Notes: generated by a model not told the origin, from the letters alone. A stretch of 64,000 nucleotides of DNA from an uncultured Muribaculaceae bacterium (GCA_910587075.1 CAJUKE010000004.1:58933-122932), one strand, 5' to 3'. Shown: positions 55,100-63,841, counted from the stretch's first letter. A program made the numbers and translations.

Positions 55100-55121
55100 G
55101 CGCACATTTGTGTTTAATACG

Positions 55122-55129
55122 CAAATTTA
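55122..55129 (-). promoter_or_regulatory. -7 box of the rsmA-mgtE operon
   Basis: Minus-strand TAAATTTG matches TAnnTTTG exactly. Confidence 0.6.
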
Positions 55130-55161
55130 CGCCTTTTCCCCGTAACGGCCAAACTGAAAAT

Positions 55162-56031
55162 TCAGAGGGGGAGGAAGTCGCCTGCTTCGGGGGAGAAGCC
55201 CACGGGGCGCCCGGGGAAGAGCGAGGGGAGCCCTCCGGGGGAGGCGGACAGCTCAGCCGGGGTGCCTTCGACGAGGGTCGAGAGGGGGGCGGAGGCTTCG
55301 CTCGGCTTCCGCCTCGCGCACGACGGAGAGTGGAAAGAGGGAGACTCAGGAAGGGGGGCTCGCGGCGAGGCGGGCTTCACGAGCCAGAGGCGGGAGGCGA
55401 GGCGCAGGGCGGGGGCAATGTCGTGGGTGGAGAGGATTATGGCTTTAGAGCGGGAGGCGGCGAGGTCGCGGAGGAGCGAGAGGGTTTCGATGCGGGAGGC
55501 GGCGTCGAGGAAGGCGGTAGGCTCGTCGAGGAGCATCACGGGGGTGTCCTGGGCCAGGGCGCGGGCTATCATGGCTTTCTGGCGCTCGCCGTCGGAGAGG
55601 TTGGCCGACAGCCTTCCGGCGAAATTCTCCAGCCCGACAGCCCGGAGCGCCTCGGCCACGGCTTGGCGGTCGGCGGCGGAGTGCCGCCCGAGCCTTCCGG
55701 TGTGGGGGTAGCGCCCCATGGCGGCGAGCTCCTCCACGGTGAGCCCTCCGGCGGCGGCTTTGTCGGTGGTGACGATGCTCACCAGGCGTGCGCGCTCCAT
55801 GGCGTTGAGGCTCTGCAGGGCGCGGCCGTTGACGGTGACGCTCCCCGCCGCGGGGCGGAGGTTTCCGGCGAGTGCCTTCAGGAGGGTCGATTTTCCGCTG
55901 CCGTTGGCCCCCAGGAGCGCTACCAGTTCGCCGGGGCGCAGCTCGGCTGAGAGGTCGCGGAACACGTCGCCGCGCCCGGGGTAGCCGAGCGTCAGGTTGT
56001 CGAGGCGGAGTATGGGGGTGGATTCGCTCAT
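55162..56031 (-). CDS. ABC transporter ATP-binding protein, BtuD-like, with REP insertion
   Basis: A 289-aa ATPase of a cobalamin- or siderophore-type importer. Walker A is LLGANGSGKSTLLKALAG, the signature LSDGERQKAMIARALAQ, and Walker B VMLLDEPTAFLDAA. The H-loop is STHDIAPAL. After about residue 220 the frame has an inserted segment (ASPRAPLPESPSFHSPSCAR) that matches a polypyrimidine tract and REP-like copy E; the usual C-terminal part VEGTPAEL follows. It overlaps the permease gene by four bases. The substrate is inferred from the partners. Confidence 0.9.
   Translation of the reverse strand: MSESTPILRLDNLTLGYPGRGDVFRDLSAELRPGELVALLGANGSGKSTLLKALAGNLRPAAGSVTVNGRALQSLNAMERARLVSIVTTDKAAAGGLTVEELAAMGRYPHTGRLGRHSAADRQAVAEALRAVGLENFAGRLSANLSDGERQKAMIARALAQDTPVMLLDEPTAFLDAASRIETLSLLRDLAASRSKAIILSTHDIAPALRLASRLWLVKPASPRAPLPESPSFHSPSCARRKPSEASAPLSTLVEGTPAELSASPGGLPSLFPGRPVGFSPEAGDFLPL
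55295..55332 (-). repeat. REP-like element copy E inside an ABC ATPase gene
   Basis: It shares the 26-base core with copies B and D. Read on the minus strand it is translated in frame as SCARRKPSEAS, about 230 residues into the ATPase. Confidence 0.85.
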
Positions 56032-57065
56032 CGCATATAGGCGAGCCGGTCGCGGTTAAGGATCACATATATTATAATAGGTACACTCAGCACCGGGGTG
56101 ATGGCGTTGACGGGTATCAGGCTTCCCCCGCCGAGGGCCACGCTCAGGAGGGCGCAGAGGAGTCCGGCGGCGGCTCCGAAGAGGAGTGTCGCGGGTATGA
56201 GGGTGGCGTGGTTGGAGGTAGCGCACGCCATGCGGGCGACGTGGGGCACCACCAGGCCGAGGAAGCCGATCGGGCCGCAGAAGGCGGTGACGGCGGCGGT
56301 GAGGATGCCAGAGAGGGCGAGCAGCGCGTTGCGGGTGGCTCGGAGCCCCACCCCCATGCTGGCGGCGTAGACGTCGCCCAAGAGCAAGGCGTTGAGGGGT
56401 TTCACCAGCAGGAAGCAGCACGCCGAGGGGATGATCACCGCCGGGGCGAACACCGCCATGCGGTCGAGCGTCACCCCGGAGAAGTTGCCGAGGCCCCAGA
56501 TGACGTAGGAGTGCACACCCTCCTGGGTGGAGAAGAAGTTGAGGAGCGAGATCGCCGACGAGGCGAGGTAGCTGATGAGTATGCCCACAATGAGGAGCAC
56601 CGCCGAGGAGCGCACCATGGTGGAAAAGAGGAGAAGTGCGGCGAGCACGGCGGCGGCTCCGGCGAGGGCGCCCCCGAGGAGGGCGGCGAAGTATCCGGCG
56701 GCCACGGCGGTACCCCCGAAAAGGAGCATCAGCACGGCCACGCCGAGCGACGCGCCGGTTGAGACGCCGAGCAGCGACGGCCCGGCCAGCGGGTTGTCGA
56801 AAACGGTTTGGAGCAGCAGTCCGGCCAGCGAGAGTCCCGCCCCGGCCAGGAGGGCGGTGAGGGCCATCGGTAGGCGCAGCTCCATGACGATGAGCCGCGA
56901 ACTTTCGGAGCCTCCGCCGCCGAGCACGGAGAGGACTTCGGAGGGTGGGATGGGCACCGTGCCGACAAACAGGAGCGCGGCGAGGAAGGCCAGCGATGCC
57001 GCGGCGGCCGCCGTGATGGCGGTCGCGGGGCGGGAGGCGTTATGTCGGGTGGCATTGTTGCCCAT
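56028..57065 (-). CDS. FecCD-family ABC transporter permease
   Basis: A 345-aa permease with about nine to ten membrane segments. Family blocks are ELRLPMALTALLAGAGLSLA (BtuC-type LRxPR region), LLGVSTGASLGVAV, VIWGLGNFSGVT and GFLGLVVPHVARM. It overlaps the binding-protein gene by one base and the ATPase gene by four, so all three form one transporter. Confidence 0.93.
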   Translation of the reverse strand: MGNNATRHNASRPATAITAAAAASLAFLAALLFVGTVPIPPSEVLSVLGGGGSESSRLIVMELRLPMALTALLAGAGLSLAGLLLQTVFDNPLAGPSLLGVSTGASLGVAVLMLLFGGTAVAAGYFAALLGGALAGAAAVLAALLLFSTMVRSSAVLLIVGILISYLASSAISLLNFFSTQEGVHSYVIWGLGNFSGVTLDRMAVFAPAVIIPSACCFLLVKPLNALLLGDVYAASMGVGLRATRNALLALSGILTAAVTAFCGPIGFLGLVVPHVARMACATSNHATLIPATLLFGAAAGLLCALLSVALGGGSLIPVNAITPVLSVPIIIYVILNRDRLAYMR

Positions 57066-58189
57066 CAGCGCGCTTGCTTGAAATAGCGTAGGGAGGCGGT
57101 GTCGCCGGAGAAAATCGCGGCGTACTCCCGAAGCAGCAGTTCGGGGTGGTAGGGGAACTCCTCGAAGAGGGGCACCTCCTTGGTGTCGGCCACGAAAACC
57201 CCCTTTTTCTTGAACGCTTTGAACTGGGAATTAAGCGGGTAAAGCTCCCGCAGGGCGGCGAGGGTCATATCGGCCCCGAAGGTTTTTATGAGCCAGATGT
57301 CGGCATCGGCGGCGCGGGCGTAAACTGCCGAGAAGTCGAGCTGCAGGGATCCGGTCGACTTGACGGCGGCCCAGGGGTACTCGCCCCCCGCGTCGGTGAT
57401 CAGCCTGGCCATATAGCTGTTGCCCCCCGGCACGAACCAATAGCCCGAGGTGAGGGTTTCGGTGAGCACCTTGGGCTTGTGCTTGGCTTGGGATGCTTTG
57501 GATGCCAGGCTGTTATATTCTTTTTCGACGGCGTTGAATATGGAGTCGGCTTTTTCAGGCTGGCCGTAGAGGATGCCGAGAAGGCGCATCCATTCGGCTC
57601 GCCCCAGGGGGGTGGCCTCCATATAGTCGGCCATCTCGACGATGGGGATTCCGGCGTTTTCGAGCGCTCCGTGTCCGGCGTTCTGCATCGGATACATCAC
57701 TAAGGCGTCGGGGCGGGCGATGGTAACCCTCTCCATCGAGGGAGCGAGCGAGGAGCCGAGGTCGGCCACCGATCCGTCGGCCAGGCCGCGGGCTATGGCT
57801 CCCTTGAAATATTCCGCGTCGGCCACGGCGGCTACCCTGTCGGCCGCGCCGAGTTCCTCGACCGCCCCGGCGTGGATGGCCGAGAAGAGGGCCGAGCGCT
57901 CCAGCGGCACGCGGATCTCGGTAAGGCGCCCGCGGGGAGGTATGCTGTCGGGCCTCGCGTCGGACTGCAGCAGCAGGTAGGAGGCCAGCAGGGCAGAGGT
58001 GTCCCAGGGGTTGGTGACATCGACGAGAGTCGCGCCGTTGCCGAGGTCGCGCATGGCCAGCAGTCCGGCGTGGCGGGTCATATCGGGGAAAAGGTCGGGC
58101 GCCTCGGCGGGCGCCTTCTCCTTGGAGCCTGAGCAGGCCGCAAGGGCCGCGGCGAGGAGTATGGCAGTCAGTATCTTGGTGAGTTTCAT
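57065..58189 (-). CDS. ABC transporter substrate-binding lipoprotein (BtuF/FecB-like)
   Basis: A 374-aa lipoprotein (lipobox ALAAC, lipid Cys19). It has the helical-backbone binding-protein pattern: VPLERSALFSAIHAGAVEEL, VTIARPDALVMYPMQNAGH, PIVEMADYMEATPLGRAEW. The PKVLTETLTSGYWFVPGGNSY segment is typical. It would deliver cobalamin, heme or a siderophore to the permease; the substrate cannot be read. It overlaps the peptidase gene by four bases. Confidence 0.9.
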   Translation of the reverse strand: MKLTKILTAILLAAALAACSGSKEKAPAEAPDLFPDMTRHAGLLAMRDLGNGATLVDVTNPWDTSALLASYLLLQSDARPDSIPPRGRLTEIRVPLERSALFSAIHAGAVEELGAADRVAAVADAEYFKGAIARGLADGSVADLGSSLAPSMERVTIARPDALVMYPMQNAGHGALENAGIPIVEMADYMEATPLGRAEWMRLLGILYGQPEKADSIFNAVEKEYNSLASKASQAKHKPKVLTETLTSGYWFVPGGNSYMARLITDAGGEYPWAAVKSTGSLQLDFSAVYARAADADIWLIKTFGADMTLAALRELYPLNSQFKAFKKKGVFVADTKEVPLFEEFPYHPELLLREYAAIFSGDTASLRYFKQAR

Positions 58190-59202
58190 TGGGTAAGGAG
58201 TGAGATTGCGAAATCGAGCATGGTGTCGCGCCCGGCCAGCGCCTCAACGGGGTCGAGGTCGACGGCGCACCCCTCGGAGGGCTCGACGCCGAACTCGGTG
58301 AGGTTACCCTCCGGGTCGCGTATTGGTGAGGCCGAGAAGCGCACGCCCCAGCCGTTGGTCAGCTCGGAGCTGAATGGCATGCCCGAGCCGCCCCCTGTCG
58401 TTGCACCGGCGATGGTGACGTTGGGGAGGGTCTTCATTACCGACACGAAGTTGTTGGCGGCCGAGAAGGTCGAGCGGTTACAGAGTATCACCACCGGCTT
58501 GGTCCACATCACCCGGCCGGAGGGGGCGGGGTTGTAGTAATAGTCGTAGGGTTTGGAGAAGTCGCCGCGGCCGGGTCCGGTTTTGTGGCAGATCGAACCG
58601 GCGAGGGTGCGCTTTGTGATGAAGCGGCTTACGATGCTCTCGACGTTGGTGAGGGAGCCGCCGCCGTTGTCGCGCACGTCGATAATCAGGCCGTTGGCCG
58701 AGGCGCAGAAGGCGAGCACGGCGTCCATCGCGCTGTCGCCCACGGGGTAGGCGAAGGAGGAGTAGCGCATATAGCCGACGTTCTGGGGGAGCATGCCGTA
58801 GTCGATGCCCCCCATTGTGCGGTAGTTGAAGTTGAAGTAGTACTGCTCGACCAGGCGTGCGTCGTAGTTCTGCGGGTAGTCGCTCCACCATTTCTTATAA
58901 TAGGAGGTCTCGAAGGGGGCGGAGAGGTTGGTATGGCCGTCGCGGAGCTCGGCGAGCATCTCGGCGCAGACGCGGAAAAGCTCCTCGCGGGTCATCTTGT
59001 CGGCCACCCGCGGTGCGTAACGGTCGTGTACCTCGTCCCAGTCGACATCCTTCTGCTCGAAGAAGCAGTAGTGCTCGTCGAGAATGGTCCAGAGCTGCTC
59101 GAAGTTGCCCCGGGGATTGTTGTCAAACTCCTCAATCTCGTGGCATGAGGCGAGGGCGAGCAACGCGCCCAGGAGAAGCGATATGTTGAGTTTCAGTCGC
59201 AT
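58186..59202 (-). CDS. S41 family peptidase (lipoprotein)
   Basis: A 338-aa lipoprotein (lipid Cys20 in LALASC). The S41 core is visible: NVGYMRYSSFAYPVG, IIDVRDNGGGSLTNVESIV and PVVILCNRSTFSAANNFVSV, where the Ser after TF is the candidate nucleophile, and then TIAGATTGGGSGMPF. No PDZ domain is seen. The gene overlaps the binding-protein gene downstream and lies six bases after the DUF3316 gene. Confidence 0.88.
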   Translation of the reverse strand: MRLKLNISLLLGALLALASCHEIEEFDNNPRGNFEQLWTILDEHYCFFEQKDVDWDEVHDRYAPRVADKMTREELFRVCAEMLAELRDGHTNLSAPFETSYYKKWWSDYPQNYDARLVEQYYFNFNYRTMGGIDYGMLPQNVGYMRYSSFAYPVGDSAMDAVLAFCASANGLIIDVRDNGGGSLTNVESIVSRFITKRTLAGSICHKTGPGRGDFSKPYDYYYNPAPSGRVMWTKPVVILCNRSTFSAANNFVSVMKTLPNVTIAGATTGGGSGMPFSSELTNGWGVRFSASPIRDPEGNLTEFGVEPSEGCAVDLDPVEALAGRDTMLDFAISLLTQ

Positions 59203-59208
59203 AAGCTC

Positions 59209-60078
59209 TTAATATAGGGCGTTGATAATCCGGGTTTCGGGTGAGGGGAGTCCGTGGCGCGGGTTTAGCGAGAACCAGTCGCCGCTGACGCCTATGACGA
59301 ACGAGAAGTTGTAGCAGCGGGTGACGATATCGTTGGCCTTCGACGAGAGGACCGACGACTCGAAGCCGAGGCGGAGGTCCCAGGGGCCGAGCCCGAGGTC
59401 GGCGGTCACGAGGTTGTTCCAACGGAAGAAGTTGCCCCACCAGGCCCCTTTTACGAGGCCGGAGCGGTTGCCGAGGTACATTTCGTAGTACGATTCGTCG
59501 TACTGAGGGGTGAAGAATATGCCGGTGACGGGGATGGTCGACTGTAAGCGCAGGGTCACGGGCATGCGGTCCATGCGGAATCGCCATGCGGCTGTGCCGG
59601 TGACGTTCACCGTCCAGTCGGCTTTGGCGTCGGCGGGGTTGTTGCCGTTGCGGCCGTTGTATAGCCCCCCGAGGTCGATGCCGGTGCTCCCGCCGAGTCC
59701 GAGCTGGAATCCGGCGGGGAGCTTCCACACCCTGATCATGCCCCACGAAGCCGACACGTTGAGGTAGTACATGGTCGCGTTGCGGGCCGGATTCTCGGCG
59801 CTGTTGAACTCGACCCCCGCGCGGAGCTGCTGGCGCCAGCGGTCGGGGTCGAATTTCATGGTCTGCACGCGCTCGTAGCGGAAGGCGGCGTTCCATCCTT
59901 CGTATTTGAGGGGCGTGAGGTATGTGTCGGCCAGGTGCGACGATCCGGCCGAAAGCATGAAGGCCGAGTTGACGGGTCGCAGAGGGTCGGCGGGTTCTTG
60001 GCGCTGGGGCTCAGTCCCGGCCGCCGGGAGCCACGCGGCTCCGGCGGCGAGGAGCGCGGCCAGGTGTTTCAGGAGCAT
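59209..60078 (-). CDS. DUF3316 family exported protein
   Basis: A 289-aa protein with a signal peptide (LLKHLAALLAAGAAWLPAAG). The rest reads as a DUF3316 barrel-like protein: FMLSAGSSHLADTYLTPLKY, YERVQTMKF, STIPVTGIFFTPQYDESYYE and the aromatic C-terminus. It follows trpS by about 50 bases and starts at 60078; an extended frame is a shadow of trpS. Confidence 0.8.
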   Translation of the reverse strand: MLLKHLAALLAAGAAWLPAAGTEPQRQEPADPLRPVNSAFMLSAGSSHLADTYLTPLKYEGWNAAFRYERVQTMKFDPDRWRQQLRAGVEFNSAENPARNATMYYLNVSASWGMIRVWKLPAGFQLGLGGSTGIDLGGLYNGRNGNNPADAKADWTVNVTGTAAWRFRMDRMPVTLRLQSTIPVTGIFFTPQYDESYYEMYLGNRSGLVKGAWWGNFFRWNNLVTADLGLGPWDLRLGFESSVLSSKANDIVTRCYNFSFVIGVSGDWFSLNPRHGLPSPETRIINALY

Positions 60079-60128
60079 TTCTTGATGTGTGGGGGAAGAT
60101 TGGTTTCGGAGGGGGTGATGGCGCGCTC

Positions 60129-61217
60129 TTATTTGGCGGCGTACTTGCGGGCCTGCTCGGCGATGAGCTTCTCGTCGGCGAAGTAGTTGATTTTCATTGC
60201 TTCGCGCACGCGGTCGAGGGTCTTGGCGGCCTCTTCGCGGGCTTTCTCGGTGCCCTTGCGGAGGATTTCGTAGACGGCGGGGATGTCCTGCTCCCACTGC
60301 TTGCGGCGCTCGCGGATGGGGGCGAGCTCCTCTTCGAGCACGGCGATGAGGAGTTTCTTGACGGTGCCGTCGCCGAGGCCGCCGCGGCAGTAGTGGTCCT
60401 TGAGCTCCTGGAGTGATTTGTAGTCGGGGAGGAGGCGGGCCACCTGCTCGTCGGATGAGAAGGCGTCGAGGTATATGAAGGGGCAGTTCCCTTCGAGGTG
60501 CCCCGGGGAGTCGATGGTGAGGTGCTCGGGGTCGGTGTACATACTCTTCACCTTCTTGGCCAGCTCCTTGGGGGTGTCGGAGAGGTAGATGCAGTTGCCG
60601 AGCGACTTGCTCATCTTTGCCTTGCCGTCAGTGCCGGGGAGGCGCATGCACACGGCGTTCTCGGGGAGGAGGATTTCGGGCTCGACGAGTGTCGGGCCGT
60701 AGATGTTGTTGAAGCGGCCCACGATTTCGCGGGTGAGCTCGATCATCGGGGCCTGGTCCTCGCCGGCGGGCACGGTGGTGGCGTTGAAGGCGGTGATGTC
60801 GGAAGCCTGGCTCACGGGGTAGGAGAAGAAGCCCATGGGGATGCTCTGCTCGAAGCCGCGCATCTTGATTTCGGTCTTCACGGTGGGGTTGCGCTGCACG
60901 CGCCCGACGCTCACGAGGTTCATATAGTAGAAGGCGAGCTCGGTGAGTTCGGGGACGCCGGTCTGCACGAATATGGTGGTTTTTTCGGGGTCGAGGCCCA
61001 CGGAGAGGTAGTCCAAGGCGACCTCGATGACGTTCTGGCGCACCTTCTCAGGGTTGTCGGCGTTGTCGGTGAGGGCCTGGGCGTCGGCTATCATCACGAA
61101 AATCTTATCGAACTCGCCGGAGTTCTGGAGCTGTACGCGGCGGCGGAGCGAGCCGACGTAGTGGCCTACATGGAGGCGTCCCGTGGGGCGGTCGCCCGTG
61201 AGTATGATTTTTCCCAT
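60129..61217 (-). CDS. trpS: tryptophanyl-tRNA synthetase
   Basis: A 362-aa class I aminoacyl-tRNA synthetase. The HIGH-type motif is TGDRPTGRLHVGHYVGSL and the KMSKS motif is GKAKMSKSLGN. The middle FVQTGVPELTELAFYYMNL and AGEDQAPMIELTREI segments are typical. It is the first gene of a run that includes DUF3316, the S41 peptidase and the ABC importer, though a separate promoter for the latter cannot be excluded. Confidence 0.97.
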   Translation of the reverse strand: MGKIILTGDRPTGRLHVGHYVGSLRRRVQLQNSGEFDKIFVMIADAQALTDNADNPEKVRQNVIEVALDYLSVGLDPEKTTIFVQTGVPELTELAFYYMNLVSVGRVQRNPTVKTEIKMRGFEQSIPMGFFSYPVSQASDITAFNATTVPAGEDQAPMIELTREIVGRFNNIYGPTLVEPEILLPENAVCMRLPGTDGKAKMSKSLGNCIYLSDTPKELAKKVKSMYTDPEHLTIDSPGHLEGNCPFIYLDAFSSDEQVARLLPDYKSLQELKDHYCRGGLGDGTVKKLLIAVLEEELAPIRERRKQWEQDIPAVYEILRKGTEKAREEAAKTLDRVREAMKINYFADEKLIAEQARKYAAK

Positions 61218-61244
61218 AGAATGATTTTTTCAACGATTAAGCCA

Positions 61245-61252
61245 CAAATTTA
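61245..61252 (-). promoter_or_regulatory. -7 box of trpS
   Basis: Minus-strand TAAATTTG matches TAnnTTTG exactly. Confidence 0.6.
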
Positions 61253-61289
61253 GCGAAAATCCTCCAATTACCCTTAATTTACGGAAATA

Positions 61290-61334
61290 ATACCGCCCCC
61301 GCCGCGGGTTCTTGTGGCCGGGGCGGGGGCGGGG
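61290..61334 (-). terminator. terminator after the blaR1-like gene
   Basis: A stem made of CCGCCCCCGCC-type sequence and its complement, ending on the minus strand in TATTATTT, lies 40 bases after the M56 peptidase stop. Confidence 0.75.
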
Positions 61335-61372
61335 GTTGGCTTGCTTGTATGAAATTGCTGTCAGGTGCGGGG

Positions 61373-62977
61373 TTATTTGAGCTCGATGAGGATTTTGCCG
61401 TCGGGGTAGGCGGGGTCGTCCTTCGAGACGGTGATGGCCTTAATCTGGTCGGGGCGTATCTGGTCGATTTTGCCGGTGAAGGGCTCGCCGTTGACGAAGT
61501 AGGCCGGGGCACCCTCGGCGCCGGGGGCGTAGCGGGGGTTGTTGATGTTGATTATGGGCTTCGAGCTGTCTGATTCGATGGTCATGCCGTCCATCGAGAG
61601 CGACATTACCTGGCCGGCGGTTTCGAGCACGGGGCAGGTGTCCGGGGTTGAGGGCTCGCTCTTTTTGGCGGGTTCGTCGCCCTGGAGGGCGAAGGATACC
61701 GGGAGGGTGAAGTAGCAGTTCACGGCGTTACCCTTCTCGTCGCGGCCCGGGGTCCAGGCGGGCATCGTGCCCACCACGCGGAGTGCCTCGGCGTCGAGCT
61801 CGGGGGTCTGTCCGCGCACGATTTCGGGGTCTGCCACGGTGCCATCGGCCTTTACGACGAACCTCACGACCACGCGTCCCTGGGCGTTGGCCTTCATCGC
61901 GGCCTCGGGGTAGCGGATGTTGTCGGCCAGGAAGCGCATCATGGCAGCCATGCCGCCGGGGTATTCGGGTATTTGTGCTACCGCGTTTTGGGGGTCATCG
62001 GTTTTTTCCGTACTTTTGCTGCCGGAAACGACCTTCAGCTTGGTCGGGGCGCTCTTTGGAGCCTCCTTGGCCTGGGCGAGGGTGGTTTCGGATACCGCGG
62101 AGAGGGCCGAGGCCACCGCGGGTGAGTTTACTGCCGCTGCCGCGAGAAGGATCGCGGGGGCGAGGGCCAGGGCGCGCAGGCGCCCGGAGAGCCTGTTTGT
62201 TTGCTTGTACATCATAGTGATACGTTTTGAAAGATTACTGTGATCCAGGCTGTTGGCGATTGACTGCAATCTGACGCCGGCAGCTTTTTCTATTAGTAGC
62301 ATTTGGTAGGCGCGGAGGTTGGCTCCGCGGTCGAGCACCGCGGTGTCGGCCTGGTATTCGTGGACGCGGCGTAGTTCGCGGCGCGCCAGCCAGGCGGCGG
62401 GGTTGTACCACATAAGCGCGCATACGTTTTGCGCCAGGAGTAGGTCGAGCCAGTGGCGGTGGCGGAGGTGGCCCAGCTCGTGGGCGGTGATCATGGAGTT
62501 GGCGCTTCTGGCATCGGCCTCGCTCATCACTATGTAGCCTGCGAAACTGAATGGCACGATGTCGCCGGGAAGGGTGACGAGGGTGTAGCCGTCGCGGGGG
62601 ATGTGCTGTCCAGAGCGAATTAACAGGGCCAGCCGCGCTACAGAGACTGTGGTGTGGAGCAGTATGGCGGCGGCTCCGGCGACGTAGGTCCAGAGGAGTA
62701 TCCGCGGCAGGAGCGAGGGGGCGGCGGGTGTGCCGGACATGGCTATCGCGATGTCGCCGAAATTAATGGCGGGGGTGCCTGACGCGGGGAGGGCCGGAGC
62801 TGCCTGGCGCGCCAACGCCATCGCGGGGAGGGCCAACAGGCTGGCCGCGTAGAGTCCTAAAAGGGCCGCGCGGTTGAGCGATGGCTGCTTCTCGGAGGCC
62901 AGCAGCAAACGGTAGACGATGAATCCGGCCAGGAGGAAGATGCCCGATCCGAGGCTGTAGGAGAATATCGATCCCAT
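61373..62977 (-). CDS. BlaR1-like M56 peptidase fused to TonB-type domain
   Basis: A 534-aa inner-membrane sensor. Four membrane segments surround an M56 metalloprotease: HELGHLRHRHW with His166, Glu167 and His170. A further hydrophobic segment lies near residue 270. The periplasmic part then has a TonB C-terminal-like domain (about residues 355-450: YPEAAMKANAQGRVVVRFVVKADGTV). After that is an extra domain ending APAYFVNGEPFTGKIDQIRP, similar to a plug or carboxypeptidase-type fold. It lies 13 bases after blaI. There is no beta-lactamase gene nearby. Confidence 0.88.
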   Translation of the reverse strand: MGSIFSYSLGSGIFLLAGFIVYRLLLASEKQPSLNRAALLGLYAASLLALPAMALARQAAPALPASGTPAINFGDIAIAMSGTPAAPSLLPRILLWTYVAGAAAILLHTTVSVARLALLIRSGQHIPRDGYTLVTLPGDIVPFSFAGYIVMSEADARSANSMITAHELGHLRHRHWLDLLLAQNVCALMWYNPAAWLARRELRRVHEYQADTAVLDRGANLRAYQMLLIEKAAGVRLQSIANSLDHSNLSKRITMMYKQTNRLSGRLRALALAPAILLAAAAVNSPAVASALSAVSETTLAQAKEAPKSAPTKLKVVSGSKSTEKTDDPQNAVAQIPEYPGGMAAMMRFLADNIRYPEAAMKANAQGRVVVRFVVKADGTVADPEIVRGQTPELDAEALRVVGTMPAWTPGRDEKGNAVNCYFTLPVSFALQGDEPAKKSEPSTPDTCPVLETAGQVMSLSMDGMTIESDSSKPIININNPRYAPGAEGAPAYFVNGEPFTGKIDQIRPDQIKAITVSKDDPAYPDGKILIELK

Positions 62978-62990
62978 ATGAGAGAGGTGT

Positions 62991-63374
62991 TTAATTGTTA
63001 CGGGGATTGTTCTTTTCGACCATCTCGATGATGCGGCGGAGCTCGTCGACGGAGATTTTCTCCTCCTCGACAAGCGCGGAGACCGCCGAGGCGTAGCTGT
63101 TGTTGAAGTAGCTCTTGACCACCTGGGCGAGCGAGCGGCCCCGGAAGTCCTCGGGCCGCGCCACGGCGAAGTACCTGTGGGAGGGGCCTACGGCCTCGTG
63201 GCCGACGTAGCCTTTCTCCTCAAGGATACGCACGGTGGTCGAGACGGTGTTGAAGTGCGGCCTGGGCTCCTCGTAGAGGGGTAGCATCTCGCGGACGAAC
63301 ATCGGTCCGCGTTCCCAGAGCATGCTCATTATCTGGGCTTCCTTCTCGGTGAGTTTCTTTGATTTGTCGCGCAT
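62991..63374 (-). CDS. BlaI/MecI/CopY family transcriptional repressor
   Basis: A 127-aa winged-helix repressor: LTEKEAQIMSMLWERGPMFV, then HFNTVSTTVRILEEKGYVGHEAVGPSHRY, the DNA-binding half, and a helical dimerisation C-terminus. It is upstream of the M56 peptidase gene; the two normally form a signal pair in which the protease cleaves the repressor. Confidence 0.93.
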   Translation of the reverse strand: MRDKSKKLTEKEAQIMSMLWERGPMFVREMLPLYEEPRPHFNTVSTTVRILEEKGYVGHEAVGPSHRYFAVARPEDFRGRSLAQVVKSYFNNSYASAVSALVEEEKISVDELRRIIEMVEKNNPRNN

Positions 63375-63455
63375 AGAGGGGTGGATGGAGGGTTGGTTGT
63401 CGGGGGATGACGGGTTGCTTGTAAGCGGGATGGGCGCCGATGGCAGTCCCGCATT

Positions 63456-63471
63456 AACTAATTCTTTAGTT
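63456..63471. promoter_or_regulatory. candidate BlaI operator
   Basis: AACTAA-TTCT-TTAGTT, a perfect 6-bp dyad, lies just downstream of the -7 box of the blaI gene, where the transcript would start. BlaI-type repressors bind short dyads near the promoter. The role is inferred. Confidence 0.55.
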
Positions 63472-63478
63472 GGTACGG

Positions 63479-63486
63479 CAAAGGTA
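63479..63486 (-). promoter_or_regulatory. -7 box of the blaI-blaR1 operon
   Basis: Minus-strand TACCTTTG matches TAnnTTTG exactly. Confidence 0.65.
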
Positions 63487-63833
63487 TAACGAAAGTTTTA
63501 GTTGCGCAAGGTTTTTGGGCTTTTTTTTCAAAAAAATATCGGGGGAGGGAGCCTGGGGGCTTCCGCAAGGCTTCCTTAGGGCTTTCTTGCTTCCGAGGAG
63601 GGGATCTTTGGCACCCGACGGCAAGCCGCCGGCACAGCAACAAAAGCCATACGGGGCGGGGGCTTCGCGGGGGCGGGGGCTTCGCAGAGGAAACTCGGCT
63701 TTCGCCTCGCCACAGTGGCGGCTTCACAGGAAACGGGGGCTTAATGGGAGCTTCGCGGAGGCTCGCGGAGGGTGCTCAAAAATGATTTTTGAAAAAAACG
63801 GGCCGAAAGTTTTTCAAATCCCGGAAAAAACCT

Positions 63834-63841
63834 TACCTTTG
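63834..63841 (+). promoter_or_regulatory. -7 box of the tRNA-Ser gene
   Basis: TACCTTTG matches TAnnTTTG exactly. The leader before the tRNA is about 75 bases. Confidence 0.6.

Noticed and set aside
58190..61217. cobalamin riboswitch ahead of the importer
   Set aside because: No B12-box-like conserved sequence was recognised in the short gaps between these genes.
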